Shown here: in pieces, positions 21,782 to 33,803 of the stretch
Position numbering within the stretch: the stretch's first letter is position 1
Layout: each line of letters begins with the position of its first letter
NCBI RefSeq assembly: GCF_000735435.1
Contig: NZ_JMPP01000014.1
Span: 1 to 64,000 of the forward strand
Length of the DNA stretch: 64,000 nucleotides
From: Klebsiella planticola ATCC 33531
Lineage (GTDB): Bacteria; Pseudomonadota; Gammaproteobacteria; Enterobacterales; Enterobacteriaceae
Direction of reading: 5' to 3'
The notes under the pieces: generated by a model
What the model was told of the DNA's origin: nothing
The model's database searches: none
What the model saw: only the letters and a program-made list of their open reading frames with translations
Program-made: the position numbers and the translations under genes

Positions 21782-23323
21782 ATGCAACTGAATTCCACCG
21801 AAATCAGCGAACTGATCAAGCAGCGCATTGCTCAGTTCAATGTGGTGAGCGAAGCTCACAACGAAGGTACTATTGTTTCCGTCAGTGACGGTGTTATCCG
21901 CATCCACGGCCTGGCCGATTGTATGCAGGGTGAGATGATTTCCCTGCCGGGTAACCGTTACGCTATCGCACTGAACCTGGAGCGCGACTCCGTAGGTGCA
22001 GTAGTAATGGGTCCGTACGCTGACCTCGCCGAAGGCATGAAGGTTAAATGTACTGGCCGTATCCTTGAAGTTCCGGTTGGCCGTGGCCTGCTGGGTCGCG
22101 TGGTGAACACCCTGGGTGCACCTATCGACGGTAAAGGTCCGGTTGAGCACGATGGCTTCTCGCCAATCGAAGTTATCGCTCCGGGCGTTATCGAACGTCA
22201 GTCCGTCGATCAGCCGGTACAGACCGGTTACAAATCCGTCGATGCCATGATTCCAATCGGCCGTGGCCAGCGTGAGCTGATCATCGGTGACCGTCAGACC
22301 GGTAAAACCGCGATGGCAATCGATGCGATCATCAACCAACGTGATTCCGGCATCAAGTGCGTGTACGTAGCTATTGGCCAGAAAGCGTCCACCATTTCTA
22401 ACGTGGTACGTAAACTGGAAGAGCACGGCGCGCTGTCCAACACAATCGTTGTCGTGGCGACCGCTTCTGAATCTGCTGCACTGCAATACCTGGCGCCATA
22501 TGCCGGTTGCGCAATGGGCGAATACTTCCGTGACCGCGGTGAAGATGCGCTGATCGTTTACGATGACCTGTCTAAACAGGCCGTTGCTTACCGTCAGGTT
22601 TCCCTGCTGCTCCGTCGTCCGCCAGGACGTGAAGCATTCCCGGGCGACGTGTTCTACCTCCACTCCCGTCTGCTGGAGCGCGCATCCCGCGTTAACGCGG
22701 AATACGTTGAGAAATTCACCAAAGGTGAAGTCAAAGGTAAAACCGGCTCCCTGACCGCACTGCCGATTATCGAAACCCAGGCGGGTGACGTTTCTGCGTT
22801 CGTTCCGACCAACGTAATTTCCATTACCGATGGTCAGATCTTCCTGGAAACCAACCTGTTTAACTCTGGTATTCGTCCTGCGGTTAACCCGGGTATCTCC
22901 GTATCCCGTGTTGGTGGTGCTGCTCAGACCAAGATCATCAAGAAACTGTCCGGTGGTATCCGTACCGCGCTGGCGCAGTATCGTGAACTGGCTGCGTTCT
23001 CTCAGTTCGCATCCGATCTGGATGAAGCAACCCGTAAACAGCTGAGCCATGGTCAGAAAGTAACCGAGCTGCTGAAACAGAAACAGTATGCACCGATGTC
23101 TGTAGCACAGCAGGGTCTGGTCCTGTTTGCTGCTGAACGCGGTTACCTCGAAGATGTGGAACTGGCGAAAATCGGTAGCTTCGAAGCCGCTCTGCTGGCT
23201 TACGTTGACCGTGACCACGCTCCGCTGATGCAAGAGATTAACCAGACCGGTGGCTATAACGACGAGATCGAAGGCAAGCTGAAAAGCATCCTCGACTCCT
23301 TTAAAGCAACCCAGTCCTGGTAA
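21782..23323 (+). CDS. atpA: ATP synthase F1 subunit alpha
   Basis: A 513-residue non-catalytic nucleotide-binding subunit. Walker A is GDRQTGKT near residue 169, the Walker B Asp is in [12 protein letters not shown], and the arginine finger region [17 protein letters not shown] is intact. Length equals E. coli. A hairpin (GCGGC arms around 23331-23352) lies in the 50-bp gap before atpG. Confidence 0.99.
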   Translation: MQLNSTEISELIKQRIAQFNVVSEAHNEGTIVSVSDGVIRIHGLADCMQGEMISLPGNRYAIALNLERDSVGAVVMGPYADLAEGMKVKCTGRILEVPVGRGLLGRVVNTLGAPIDGKGPVEHDGFSPIEVIAPGVIERQSVDQPVQTGYKSVDAMIPIGRGQRELIIGDRQTGKTAMAIDAIINQRDSGIKCVYVAIGQKASTISNVVRKLEEHGALSNTIVVVATASESAALQYLAPYAGCAMGEYFRDRGEDALIVYDDLSKQAVAYRQVSLLLRRPPGREAFPGDVFYLHSRLLERASRVNAEYVEKFTKGEVKGKTGSLTALPIIETQAGDVSAFVPTNVISITDGQIFLETNLFNSGIRPAVNPGISVSRVGGAAQTKIIKKLSGGIRTALAQYRELAAFSQFASDLDEATRKQLSHGQKVTELLKQKQYAPMSVAQQGLVLFAAERGYLEDVELAKIGSFEAALLAYVDRDHAPLMQEINQTGGYNDEIEGKLKSILDSFKATQSW

Positions 23324-23373
23324 AGTCTGGCGGCTTGCCTTAGGGCAGGCCGCAAGGCATTGAGGAGAAGTTC

Positions 23374-25646
<2,273 letters not shown>

Positions 25647-25666
25647 CGCCTTAATCGGAGGGTGAT

Positions 25667-26086
25667 ATGGCAATGACTTACCACCTGGACGTCGTCAGCG
25701 CGGAGCAACAAATGTTCTCCGGTCTGGTCGAGAAAATCCAGGTAACGGGTAGTGAAGGTGAACTGGGTATTTACCCGGGTCACGCACCGCTGCTCACCGC
25801 CATTAAGCCTGGTATGATTCGCATCGTTAAACAGCACGGTCATGAAGAGTTTATCTATCTGTCCGGCGGCATTCTTGAAGTGCAGCCTGGTAGCGTGACC
25901 GTTCTGGCTGATACGGCAATTCGTGGCCAGGATCTCGACGAAGCGCGAGCCCTGGAATCGAAGCGTAAAGCGGAAGAGCACATTAACAGCTCTCACGGCG
26001 ACGTGGATTACGCTCAGGCGTCCGCGGAACTGGCCAAAGCGATCGCCAAACTGCGCGTTATCGAGTTGACCAAAAAAGCGATGTAA
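25667..26086 (+). CDS. atpC: ATP synthase F1 subunit epsilon
   Basis: A 139-residue subunit: an N-terminal beta sandwich ([17 protein letters not shown]) and a C-terminal helical hairpin that can insert into F1 and inhibit hydrolysis. Last gene of the operon, 20 bp after atpD, followed by a strong terminator. Confidence 0.99.
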   Translation: MAMTYHLDVVSAEQQMFSGLVEKIQVTGSEGELGIYPGHAPLLTAIKPGMIRIVKQHGHEEFIYLSGGILEVQPGSVTVLADTAIRGQDLDEARALESKRKAEEHINSSHGDVDYAQASAELAKAIAKLRVIELTKKAM

Positions 26087-26105
26087 CACCGGCTTGAAAG
26101 TTAAA

Positions 26106-26137
26106 AAGCCAGTCTGGTTTCCAGGCTGGCTTTTTTT
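26106..26137 (+). terminator. atp operon terminator
   Basis: Ten-pair stem GCCAGTCTGG / CCAGGCTGGC (one G-U pair) with a TTT loop and seven T. It marks the end of the E. coli-like atp operon and the left edge of the accessory insert. Confidence 0.93.
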
Positions 26138-26207
26138 ATGGCTTCGTTTCATATTTATCAAAACTAAAATGGCATTTTAATTTTTTGTGACGAATATCTC
26201 ATTTCTG

Positions 26208-26258
26208 TTGATCGGTTAAAAAATGAAGCGTAGACTTGTTTTTGTGATGTGAGTCACA
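26208..26258 (+). promoter_or_regulatory. perfect CRP site with a possible promoter
   Basis: TGTGA (26243-26247), six bases, TCACA (26254-26258): an exact consensus CRP site with extra symmetric T/A flanks. It lies 42 bp upstream of a 23-codon ORF. A candidate promoter TTGATC (26208-26213), 17 bp, TAGACT (26231-26236) would start at about 26243, placing CRP over the start and suggesting repression. If instead transcription starts downstream, CRP would activate. The sequence does not decide between these. Confidence 0.75.
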
Positions 26259-26300
26259 AAACAAATCTACCAGAACACATTTTTTATCCAGGAAGTCATC

Positions 26301-26372
26301 ATGAAACTGCTTAACAAAATCATCGCTTTCTTCAGTGCTATGAACGTCACTTTCGGTACCTTCAATCACTAA
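26301..26372 (+). CDS. candidate 23-residue small protein
   Basis: ATG with a well-spaced AGGAAG (26290-26295), 23 codons and TAA. The peptide begins MKLLNKIIAFFSAMNV and ends FGTFNH: basic start, hydrophobic middle, so it could be membrane-associated. It is bounded by a perfect CRP site 42 bp upstream and a strong terminator 75 bp downstream, so it has the size and plan of a stand-alone small-protein or dual-function RNA gene of about 200-240 nt. It was not recognised as a known E. coli small protein. Conservation of codons across relatives would decide whether it is translated. Confidence 0.5.
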   Translation: MKLLNKIIAFFSAMNVTFGTFNH

Positions 26373-26443
26373 GTCGCCAACCTCTCTGCATTTGCGCTGT
26401 ACCGCTAACGAAAACGACAACACATGCGGTGTGAAGCAGAACG

Positions 26444-26478
26444 AAAAAGGTCGCCCGAGGGCGGCCTTTGTGTTTTCT
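26444..26478. terminator. two-way terminator between the small ORF unit and pelX
   Basis: Stem AAAGGTCGCC / GGCGGCCTTT with a GC-rich tip. On the plus strand it is followed by TTTGTGTTTT. On the minus strand it is followed by a run of U from the As at 26444-26448. It can therefore end both the rightward small transcript and the leftward pelX transcript (stop at 26507). Confidence 0.82.
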
Positions 26479-26506
26479 CAGCCGGGTAAAGCGCAAGACG
26501 CCCTTG

Positions 26507-28678
26507 CTATCGACGGTTGAGAAAGTCTCCGGTAGCAAAACTGCCATCGGCATGACGCAGCAGCGGATCCGGTAGCGCCAGGGTTTGATAATCGGCGCTC
26601 AGAATGGTCTTCCCCTCTGCATTGACGCTTTTCCCGCCGCGAATAAAGTAGTTGTTATCTTTAATATTCCCGACAACGGCATCATCATATTTTCCGGGCT
26701 GGCTGCGCAGTGACAGGTTGTCGCTGAAATCGCCTTGAGTCTCTGGCTTACCGTATGGGCTGGGGCGGAAGAGATAGTTAAAGCGCTGGTTATCTACCGC
26801 GACGTTATTGACCACTACCAGCTTGCCGGGATTGAAATTATCGGTAAACCCATCCAGATGGTTACCGATAGCAATGCTGTTACGTATTTCGTGGGCAACC
26901 GGCTGCCCTTCCCCGCCGAGTTTAAAACCGTTACTGGTGTTATTGCGGGCAATTGAATTCTCGATCACCACAACGCCATTGGCGCCGTCTTCGATTTTGT
27001 TAAACAGGTCGAATCCGTCATCGATATTGTCGTGTGAGTAGCAACCTTCCAGGCGATTACCTTCCCCTACCCGCATTTTTACCGCGAAACCATCGGCGTT
27101 AATCTTACCGGGATCCTCATTGCCGTAGGATTCTGAGTTCACGACCCGATTGTAGCTGGCCCATAGTGGGCGACCTGTTTTGTCCGGGGAGGATATCTGG
27201 ATCCCGGTATCCTCGTTTTTGTAGGCCGTGACGTTCTCGATCAGGTTATGGCTGCCCTGTATGCGCAGGCTTTTGTCTGTTATCGAGATGCCCTTGATAT
27301 GCCAGTAGTTGGCATCCAGCAGCAGGCCATGAATAACCGCCTTGCCGTTGGCCTGCAGCGTTTTTACCTTTTCTCTGAGCCCGCTGGCCTGAAGCGGAAT
27401 CACCGTTTGCGGATAATCCCCGGCGGCTAAGATAATCTTTCCGCCCGGAGGCAACAAATCGACCGCGGTGGAGAGATCGAGCGGAGAATCCAGCGTCCCT
27501 TTCGCGTCAGACTGCCCCTCAGGGGAGACATGCAGCGTGTTCCCTTCAACACGCTGGTTGCGTTCAACCGTCAGGCTTTGCGTAATGGGTTTTTGGCCGC
27601 TGGCGGGGGTAAAAACAATTTCAAAGGTACTTTTCTCTTTGAGCGTCGCGGGTTGAGTAAACATCTCACCGGCTTTGACCTTTTTATTCATCCCAATCGT
27701 CACCTCATCCTGACGAACAGTGAAATCGCCGTCGTCACTGGCTCGGGCCTGCAATACGTAATCTGCGCTCTGGCTTTGTACGCCTGAGGCGATTTGCATC
27801 ACCACCGGCCAGGTTTTGGCAACATAGGGCTGCGAAGCAACGATATTTGCCGGGGATGTCACCAGAGATGCATGGCTGACGGTGATTTTGGCGTTACGAG
27901 AAGCAAAAAAGCCAACGTAGTAATTGTCTTTATCCTGTTGCGTGATCAGATCGGCATGAGGCACTTTTTGACTCACCCACTTATCGCTGCCGACGGGCGC
28001 CCATGATGTGACAAACCCCTCGTTGGTACGTTCGAGTCTGAGCTGGAAGTCCGGTGTCTGTTTAAGATCGATATTCTCTTTATAACTCAGCCGGTTGATA
28101 GTCGAACCTGCGTTTCCCCACGGTTGCGCGATCCCTTCCCGGGTAATGGCCTGGAGTTTGACGCGCGAGCGATCTTTTTTATCCTGGGTCATAATCGCGT
28201 TCATGACCATATTGGATGCTGCCGGAAACTCTTCGTAGCCAACCACTAAAGGCTGCTGCCGCGGATGGCCGATGACATCGCGAACCAGCAGCCCTGCGCC
28301 CTCTTGTGCTGCCGGAAGGGCGCCATTTTCCGGACCAAATTGATCCACCGTCACCGTGGCCTGCAGGATGAAATTCTGTCGGGCCGGTAGTTCAGTATAA
28401 AAGAAGGTCAGACCGTCGTGCGAGTTAGCTATTTTTCCGCCCCGACTCTCAATGGTGACAGGAGCCTGGAGATTGGCAACATCCTGCGGAGCCAGTTTTT
28501 TTCCTGCTATCGTTACATCGTTAACGCCGATCTTTTCCGGCAGTACGTTGGAGGAAAAATTCACGTCAGTTGATTGACCAAAAGCGATGCCTCGCCAGAC
28601 ATGCTGCTCGTCAGCCTGCAGCGGTAATGCGATAATTGTGCTGCAAAGGGCTAATGCCAAAGGTATTTTTTTATTCAT
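26507..28678 (-). CDS. pelX: exopolygalacturonate lyase, PelX-like (PL9 family)
   Basis: A 723-residue exported protein. The signal peptide MNKKIPLALALCSTIIALPLQA is followed by DEQ. Residues about 25-370 form N-terminal beta-rich domains; residues about 380-720 form a right-handed parallel beta-helix. Polysaccharide lyase family 9 features are NADGFAVKMRVGEGN, DDGFDLF (the Asp cluster that binds calcium in Dickeya PelL) and NGFKLGG, whose Lys corresponds to the catalytic base. Size and lack of a secretion-specific tail fit periplasmic PelX, which cleaves oligogalacturonides from the end to unsaturated digalacturonate. A KdgR-like operator precedes it. E. coli K-12 has no gene here. Its orientation is opposite to atp and glmU. 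Exact substrate is inferred. Confidence 0.82.
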   Translation of the reverse strand: MNKKIPLALALCSTIIALPLQADEQHVWRGIAFGQSTDVNFSSNVLPEKIGVNDVTIAGKKLAPQDVANLQAPVTIESRGGKIANSHDGLTFFYTELPARQNFILQATVTVDQFGPENGALPAAQEGAGLLVRDVIGHPRQQPLVVGYEEFPAASNMVMNAIMTQDKKDRSRVKLQAITREGIAQPWGNAGSTINRLSYKENIDLKQTPDFQLRLERTNEGFVTSWAPVGSDKWVSQKVPHADLITQQDKDNYYVGFFASRNAKITVSHASLVTSPANIVASQPYVAKTWPVVMQIASGVQSQSADYVLQARASDDGDFTVRQDEVTIGMNKKVKAGEMFTQPATLKEKSTFEIVFTPASGQKPITQSLTVERNQRVEGNTLHVSPEGQSDAKGTLDSPLDLSTAVDLLPPGGKIILAAGDYPQTVIPLQASGLREKVKTLQANGKAVIHGLLLDANYWHIKGISITDKSLRIQGSHNLIENVTAYKNEDTGIQISSPDKTGRPLWASYNRVVNSESYGNEDPGKINADGFAVKMRVGEGNRLEGCYSHDNIDDGFDLFNKIEDGANGVVVIENSIARNNTSNGFKLGGEGQPVAHEIRNSIAIGNHLDGFTDNFNPGKLVVVNNVAVDNQRFNYLFRPSPYGKPETQGDFSDNLSLRSQPGKYDDAVVGNIKDNNYFIRGGKSVNAEGKTILSADYQTLALPDPLLRHADGSFATGDFLNRR

Positions 28679-28718
28679 TTTTGTCTCCTGGGTAATTATT
28701 GAGCAGCATTATCATAAT

Positions 28719-28737
28719 AATGAAATGGTGTTTCTAT
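28719..28737 (-). promoter_or_regulatory. KdgR-like operator of pelX
   Basis: The sequence agrees at 17 of 19 positions with the pectinolysis repressor KdgR consensus AATRAAAYRNYRTTTYATT as remembered from Dickeya. It lies 41-59 bp upstream of the pelX start, just upstream of -10-like TATGAT/GATAAT on the minus strand. An AGGAGA ribosome binding site precedes the ATG. KdgR would release it when 2-keto-3-deoxygluconate appears. Confidence 0.68.
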
Positions 28738-29023
28738 TTGTTGCGTCACAATTGGCGAATATTGAAACTGCGTTTTATTTTATTGCCTTGCTTTATTCAG
28801 GTGTCAAAAAAACAGGAAAAGCAGTGAGATAGCAGGGATTTATCTCCCTTATGCGCGTTTTTAGGAGATAAACTCATTTGCAGCGGTGAAAAAGAGCACC
28901 ATAAAATGGTGTATATCGTTGAGCCAGGGCGTTTTATCCTCGTCTCGTTTCATGATGAAAAATATGTAGATATTTCAACGTGAAAGGCTTTTACTTTTCG
29001 TTCTAATTGTTGTCAGGATGCGT
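28738..29023. other. pelX-glmU divergent spacer
   Basis: AT-rich. It contains a half CRP site TCACA at 28746-28750 and two inverted repeats: TTTATCTCC (28839-28847) / GGAGATAAA (28864-28872), and CACCAT / ATGGTG around 28898-28912. No ORF or clear glmU promoter was recognised. In E. coli glmU is controlled by NagC; no convincing NagC site was found. Confidence 0.45.
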
Positions 29024-30394
29024 ATGTCAAACAGTGCGATGAGCGTGGTTATCCTTGCCGCAGGCAAAGGGACCCGCATGTATTCCGATCTTCCTAAGGT
29101 GCTGCACTCCCTGGCCGGGAAGCCAATGGTGCAGCATGTTATTGATGCGACTAAAGATCTCGGTGCTTCGGCCGTACATCTGGTGTACGGGCACGGTGGC
29201 GATCTACTGCGCCAGACGCTGCATGAAGATAATCTTAACTGGGTCTTGCAAGCTGAACAGCTCGGTACCGGCCATGCCATGCAACAGGCGGCACCGTTCT
29301 TCCATGATGATGAAGACATCATGATGCTGTACGGCGATGTTCCGCTGATTTCCGTTGATACGCTACAACGCCTGCGCGCGGCTAAGCCACAGGGCGGCAT
29401 TGGCCTGCTGACGGTGAAGCTGGACGATCCGAGCGGATATGGTCGCATTACGCGTGAAAACGGTCAGGTTACCGGCATCGTGGAGCATAAAGATGCCAGC
29501 GATACGCAGCGTCAGATTCAGGAAATTAACACCGGTATTTTGATCGCTGGTGGGGCGGATTTAAAACGCTGGCTGGCGAAGCTGACGAACAACAATGTAC
29601 AGGGTGAATACTACATCACCGATATTATCGCCATGGCGTATCAGGAAGGGCGTGAAATCGTTGCCGTTCATCCGCAGCGCTTAAGCGAAGTTGAAGGGGT
29701 AAACAACCGCCTGCAGCTGTCGCGTCTGGAGCGCGTTTATCAATCTGAACAGGCGGAAAAACTGCTGCTGGCAGGCGTGATGCTGCGCGATCCGGCGCGT
29801 TTTGATCTCCGCGGCACCCTGAAACATGGGCGCGATGTGGAGATTGATACTAACGTTATCCTCGAAGGCAACGTGGTTCTGGGTGAACGCGTGAAGATCG
29901 GCGCCGGCTGCGTGATCAAAAACAGCACCATTGGCGATGACTGTGAGATCAGCCCGTATTCGGTTGTGGAAGATGCTCATCTGCAGGCTGCCTGCACCAT
30001 CGGTCCGTTCGCGCGCCTGCGTCCTGGCGCCGAACTGCTGGAAGGCGCACATGTTGGCAACTTCGTAGAAATGAAAAAAGCGCGACTGGGTAAAGGCTCG
30101 AAGGCAGGGCATCTTTCCTACCTCGGCGACGCGGAAATCGGCGACAACGTGAATATCGGCGCCGGTACCATTACCTGTAACTACGATGGTGCAAATAAAT
30201 TCAAAACCATTATCGGCGACGATGTGTTTGTCGGTTCCGACACTCAGCTGGTGGCGCCGGTGACCGTGGGTAACGGCGTCACGATTGCCGCCGGTACGAC
30301 GGTCACGCGCGATATTGCCGACAACGAACTGGTTTTAAGCCGTGTGCCGCAGGTCCATAAACAGGGCTGGCAGCGTCCGGTGAAGAAGACGTAA
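29024..30394 (+). CDS. glmU: bifunctional GlmU (GlcN-1-P acetyltransferase / UDP-GlcNAc pyrophosphorylase)
   Basis: A 456-residue enzyme making UDP-GlcNAc for peptidoglycan and LPS. The N-terminal uridyltransferase has [15 protein letters not shown]; the C-terminal left-handed beta-helix acetyltransferase has hexapeptide repeats and the region [20 protein letters not shown]. The frame has an ATG at 29018, but the ATG at 29024 is properly spaced from AGGA (29015-29018) and gives the E. coli length. It is 186 bp upstream of glmS, with which it probably shares a transcript. Confidence 0.96.
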   Translation: MSNSAMSVVILAAGKGTRMYSDLPKVLHSLAGKPMVQHVIDATKDLGASAVHLVYGHGGDLLRQTLHEDNLNWVLQAEQLGTGHAMQQAAPFFHDDEDIMMLYGDVPLISVDTLQRLRAAKPQGGIGLLTVKLDDPSGYGRITRENGQVTGIVEHKDASDTQRQIQEINTGILIAGGADLKRWLAKLTNNNVQGEYYITDIIAMAYQEGREIVAVHPQRLSEVEGVNNRLQLSRLERVYQSEQAEKLLLAGVMLRDPARFDLRGTLKHGRDVEIDTNVILEGNVVLGERVKIGAGCVIKNSTIGDDCEISPYSVVEDAHLQAACTIGPFARLRPGAELLEGAHVGNFVEMKKARLGKGSKAGHLSYLGDAEIGDNVNIGAGTITCNYDGANKFKTIIGDDVFVGSDTQLVAPVTVGNGVTIAAGTTVTRDIADNELVLSRVPQVHKQGWQRPVKKT

Positions 30395-30580
30395 TGTTTG
30401 GATTGTCGCCGGGGGGAAACCGCCCGGCGAACCAGGATGAGAGGATCAATATAGGTCCCCGTCCGCAGGCAGTACCATAAAAATAACCCCACTCTCTACA
30501 AGGCTCGGGGCGCCCGTAACGCGGGCAAATACAGGTCAGCGACAACGCATGGCATAACGCCATTATCAGGAAATTTAACT
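30395..30580 (+). other. glmU-glmS intercistronic leader
   Basis: It contains hairpin-forming repeats, including ATGGC / GCCAT (30549-30563) directly 5' of the glmS ribosome binding site AGGA (30568-30571). In E. coli this leader is processed by RNase E and opened by the sRNA GlmZ to activate glmS. The position and local structure fit; the GlmZ pairing sequence was not verified. Confidence 0.5.
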
Positions 30581-32410
30581 ATGTGTGGAATTGTTGGCGC
30601 AGTCGCGCAGCGTGATATTGCTGAAATCCTTCTCGAAGGTTTACGTCGTCTGGAATACCGTGGATATGACTCTGCCGGTCTGGCAGTGGTTGATAACGCA
30701 GGGCATATGTCCCGCGTTCGTCGTCTCGGTAAAGTCCAGATGCTGGCTCAGGCGGTAGAAGAGCACCCGTTACACGGTGGTACGGGGATTGCCCATACCC
30801 GCTGGGCAACGCACGGTGAGCCGTCTGAAGGTAACGCGCATCCGCATGTTTCTGAACACATTGTGGTGGTCCATAACGGTATCATCGAAAACCACGAACC
30901 GCTGCGCGAAGAGCTGAAAGCGCGTGGTTACACCTTCGTCTCTGAAACTGACACCGAAGTGATTGCTCACCTGGTGCACTGGGAGCTGGAGCAGGGCGGT
31001 ACGCTGCGTGAAGCGGTACTGCGAGCCATTCCTCAGCTTCGCGGCGCCTACGGTACGGTGATCATGGATTCCCGTGACCCGTCCACGCTGCTGGCAGCGC
31101 GTTCCGGTAGCCCGATGGTTATCGGTCTGGGTATGGGTGAAAACTTTATTGCCTCCGATCAGCTGGCTCTTCTGCCGGTTACCCGTCGCTTTATCTTCCT
31201 CGAAGAAGGCGATATCGCGGAAGTGACTCGCCGCAGCGTGACCGTATTCGATACCAAAGGCGTGCAGGTGAAACGTCAGGAGATCGAATCTAATCTGCAG
31301 TACGACGCTGGCGACAAAGGCACCTACCGTCACTACATGCAAAAAGAGATTTACGAACAGCCGAATGCGATCAAAAACACCCTCACCGGGCGTATCAGCC
31401 ATGGCGAAGTGGATCTCAGCGAGCTGGGCACGCATGCGAGTGAAATGTTGTCTCAGGTTGAACATATCCAGATCGTAGCCTGCGGCACCTCGTATAACTC
31501 CGGCATGGTTTCTCGCTACTGGTTTGAAGCGCTGGCGGGCGTGCCGTGCGATGTGGAAATCGCCTCTGAATTCCGCTATCGCAAATCGGCGGTGCGTCGC
31601 AACAGTCTGATGATTACGCTTTCCCAGTCCGGTGAAACCGCGGATACGCTGGCCGCGCTGCGTCTGTCAAAAGAGCTGGGCTACCTCGGATCGCTGGCTA
31701 TTTGTAACGTGGCGAGTTCTTCTCTGGTCCGCGAGTCCGATTTGTCGCTGATGACCAAAGCGGGCACTGAGATCGGCGTGGCCTCGACCAAAGCCTTTAC
31801 CACTCAGCTGACCGTATTGCTGCTGCTGGTGGCAAAACTGGCGCGCCTTAAAGGTCTGGATGCCGCCGTTGAGCATGATATCGTTCATGGGCTGCAGGCG
31901 TTGCCGAACCGTATTGAGCAGATGCTGTCGCAGGATAAGCGTATTGAAGCGCTGGCCGAGAACTTCTCCGATAAGCACCATGCGCTGTTCCTTGGCCGTG
32001 GCGATCAGTATCCGATCGCGCTGGAAGGGGCGCTGAAGCTGAAAGAGATCTCTTATATCCACGCGGAAGCCTATGCGGCCGGTGAGCTGAAGCACGGTCC
32101 TCTGGCCCTGATTGACGCTGAAATGCCGGTGATCGTCGTTGCGCCGAATAACGAATTGCTGGAGAAGCTGAAATCCAACATTGAAGAAGTTCGCGCGCGT
32201 GGCGGCCAGCTGTATGTCTTCGCCGATGGCGAGGCGGGTTTCAACAGCAGCGATAATATGCACATTATTGAAATGCCGCATGTTGAAGAGGTGATTGCGC
32301 CGATCTTCTACACTGTGCCGCTGCAGCTGCTGGCCTATCACGTTGCGCTGATTAAAGGCACTGACGTCGACCAACCGCGTAACCTGGCGAAATCGGTCAC
32401 CGTAGAATAA
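30581..32410 (+). CDS. glmS: glucosamine-6-phosphate synthase (isomerizing)
   Basis: A 609-residue enzyme converting fructose 6-phosphate and glutamine to glucosamine 6-phosphate, the entry step to cell-wall amino sugars. The N-terminal Ntn glutaminase uses the Cys after the initiator Met (MCGIVGAV); two SIS domains follow, with CGTSYNSGM and [14 protein letters not shown]. The C-terminus [11 protein letters not shown] is typical. GlmU downstream in the pathway is encoded just upstream. Confidence 0.98.
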   Translation: MCGIVGAVAQRDIAEILLEGLRRLEYRGYDSAGLAVVDNAGHMSRVRRLGKVQMLAQAVEEHPLHGGTGIAHTRWATHGEPSEGNAHPHVSEHIVVVHNGIIENHEPLREELKARGYTFVSETDTEVIAHLVHWELEQGGTLREAVLRAIPQLRGAYGTVIMDSRDPSTLLAARSGSPMVIGLGMGENFIASDQLALLPVTRRFIFLEEGDIAEVTRRSVTVFDTKGVQVKRQEIESNLQYDAGDKGTYRHYMQKEIYEQPNAIKNTLTGRISHGEVDLSELGTHASEMLSQVEHIQIVACGTSYNSGMVSRYWFEALAGVPCDVEIASEFRYRKSAVRRNSLMITLSQSGETADTLAALRLSKELGYLGSLAICNVASSSLVRESDLSLMTKAGTEIGVASTKAFTTQLTVLLLLVAKLARLKGLDAAVEHDIVHGLQALPNRIEQMLSQDKRIEALAENFSDKHHALFLGRGDQYPIALEGALKLKEISYIHAEAYAAGELKHGPLALIDAEMPVIVVAPNNELLEKLKSNIEEVRARGGQLYVFADGEAGFNSSDNMHIIEMPHVEEVIAPIFYTVPLQLLAYHVALIKGTDVDQPRNLAKSVTVE

Positions 32411-32427
32411 GCCAACACGCATCAGAC

Positions 32428-32457
32428 AAAGGGCTGCCATCCGGCGGCCCTTTTTTT
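32428..32457 (+). terminator. glmS terminator (Tn7-type target region follows glmS)
   Basis: Stem AAAGGGCTGCC / GGCGGCCCTTT with an ATCC loop and a T-run. The glmS 3' end is the Tn7 attachment target in enterics; no Tn7 ends are seen here, so the site is unoccupied. Confidence 0.9.
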
Positions 32458-32544
32458 ATTTCCGGCGATCGTTTTTCAGTGCTCTGGTGAAAAATGCCGC
32501 TGCGCGGGTTTATGACAAACCGTCATCTTCGACTACGATTTTAA

Positions 32545-32605
32545 GTGTCATAAAAAGAAAATTTTTCTGCAATCTTACGGTCACTTAAATAATTAAAAGT
32601 ATGAT
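32545..32605 (+). promoter_or_regulatory. upstream Pho-box array
   Basis: Four 7-bp units at 11-bp spacing: GTGTCAT (32545), AGAAAAT (32556), CTGCAAT (32567), CGGTCAC (32578), each separated by 4 A/T-rich bases. It mirrors the promoter-proximal array 101 bp downstream, with identical first 11 bases. A -10-like TATGAT (32600-32605) follows. It is likely an extra PhoB binding array. Confidence 0.6.
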
Positions 32606-32645
32606 TTATATTGTTTTTATTTTCACCAGTCGGCTGTCTTTTTGA

Positions 32646-32701
32646 GTGTCATAAAACTGTAATAATTCGTACATTTTACTGTCACCTCTTTGTCCTATTT
32701 T
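32646..32701 (+). promoter_or_regulatory. pstS promoter with tandem Pho boxes
   Basis: Two 18-bp Pho boxes: GTGTCATAAAACTGTAAT (32646-32663) and CGTACATTTTACTGTCAC (32668-32685). Units recur every 11 bp, and a -10 TATTTT (32696-32701) lies 10 bp after the last unit. This is the E. coli pstS layout, where PhoB replaces a -35 during phosphate starvation. Confidence 0.93.
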
Positions 32702-32750
32702 GCTCACCATAGCCTCGAAACAACGATTTACGAATCCAGCAGGAGACATT

Positions 32751-33791
32751 ATGAACGTTATGCGTACCACCGTCGCAACAGTTGTCGCCGCGACCTTATC
32801 GATGAGCGCTTTCTCTGCATTTGCAGCTGCAAGCCTGACTGGCGCGGGCGCAACTTTCCCTGCACCGGTGTATGCCAAATGGGCTGATACCTATCAGAAA
32901 GAAACCGGCAATAAAGTGAACTACCAGGGTATTGGCTCTTCCGGTGGTGTAAAACAAATTATTGCTAACACCGTCGATTTCGGTGCTTCTGATGCTCCTC
33001 TGGCCGATGACAAACTGGCTCAGGAAGGCCTGTTCCAGTTCCCGACCGTGATCGGTGGCGTGGTTCTGGCAATCAACCTGCCCGGCGTGAAGTCGGGTGA
33101 GCTGGTTCTGGACGGTAAAACTCTGGGTGATATCTACCTGGGCAAAATTAAAAAGTGGGATGATGAAGCGATCGCTAAACTCAACCCGGGTATGAAGCTG
33201 CCGTCTCAGAATATCGCCGTGGTTCGTCGCGCCGATGGTTCCGGTACTTCCTTCGTGTTCACCAGCTACCTGGCGAAAGTGAACGAAGAGTGGAAATCTA
33301 AGATTGGCGCGGGTTCTACCGTTAACTGGCCGACCGGTCTGGGCGGTAAAGGTAACGACGGCATCGCCGCTTTCGTTCAACGTCTGCCGGGCTCCATTGG
33401 CTACGTAGAATACGCGTATGCGAAGCAGAACAACCTGGCCTACACCAAACTGCTTTCCGCAGATGGCAAGCCGGTCAGCCCGACGGAAGATAACTTCGCT
33501 AACGCGGCTAAAGGTATCGACTGGAGCAAATCCTTCGCACAGGATCTGACTAACCAGAAAGGTGAGAATGCATGGCCGATCACCTCAACCACCTTTATCC
33601 TGGTACACAAAGCCACGACCAAACCAGAACAGACTGCTGAAGTGCTGAAGTTCTTCGATTGGGCGTACAAAAATGGCAGTAAAGAAGCCAACGCACTGGA
33701 TTACGCAACGCTGCCGGAAAGCGTGGTTGAGCAGGTTCGCGCTGCATGGAAAACCAACGTGAAAGACAGCAGCGGTAAAGCGCTGTACTAA
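32751..33791 (+). CDS. pstS: periplasmic phosphate-binding protein PstS
   Basis: A 346-residue binding protein. The signal peptide [20 protein letters not shown] ends near SAFAA, before [17 protein letters not shown]. Phosphate contacts are in [17 protein letters not shown] and [12 protein letters not shown]. The start at 32751 has AGGAGA upstream and the E. coli N-terminus; an in-frame upstream opening at 32700 lies inside the promoter and is rejected. Confidence 0.98.
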   Translation: MNVMRTTVATVVAATLSMSAFSAFAAASLTGAGATFPAPVYAKWADTYQKETGNKVNYQGIGSSGGVKQIIANTVDFGASDAPLADDKLAQEGLFQFPTVIGGVVLAINLPGVKSGELVLDGKTLGDIYLGKIKKWDDEAIAKLNPGMKLPSQNIAVVRRADGSGTSFVFTSYLAKVNEEWKSKIGAGSTVNWPTGLGGKGNDGIAAFVQRLPGSIGYVEYAYAKQNNLAYTKLLSADGKPVSPTEDNFANAAKGIDWSKSFAQDLTNQKGENAWPITSTTFILVHKATTKPEQTAEVLKFFDWAYKNGSKEANALDYATLPESVVEQVRAAWKTNVKDSSGKALY

Positions 33792-33803
33792 ATACCGCCA
33801 GAC

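Noticed and set aside
21635..23233. 532-codon minus-strand open frame across atpA
   Set aside because: Shadow of the highly codon-biased atpA gene; no ribosome site, low-complexity-looking translation, and atpA is complete on the other strand.
28944..28960. TTTCATGATGAAA palindrome upstream of glmU as a second KdgR or a NagC site
   Set aside because: Too short and spaced unlike either consensus; probably chance in AT-rich DNA.
31667..32440. 257-codon minus-strand frame across the glmS end
   Set aside because: Crosses the glmS terminator and is a codon-bias shadow.
32428..32750. Possible Tn7 insertion downstream of glmS
   Set aside because: The attachment region is intact and leads directly into the Pho boxes of pstS; no transposon ends.
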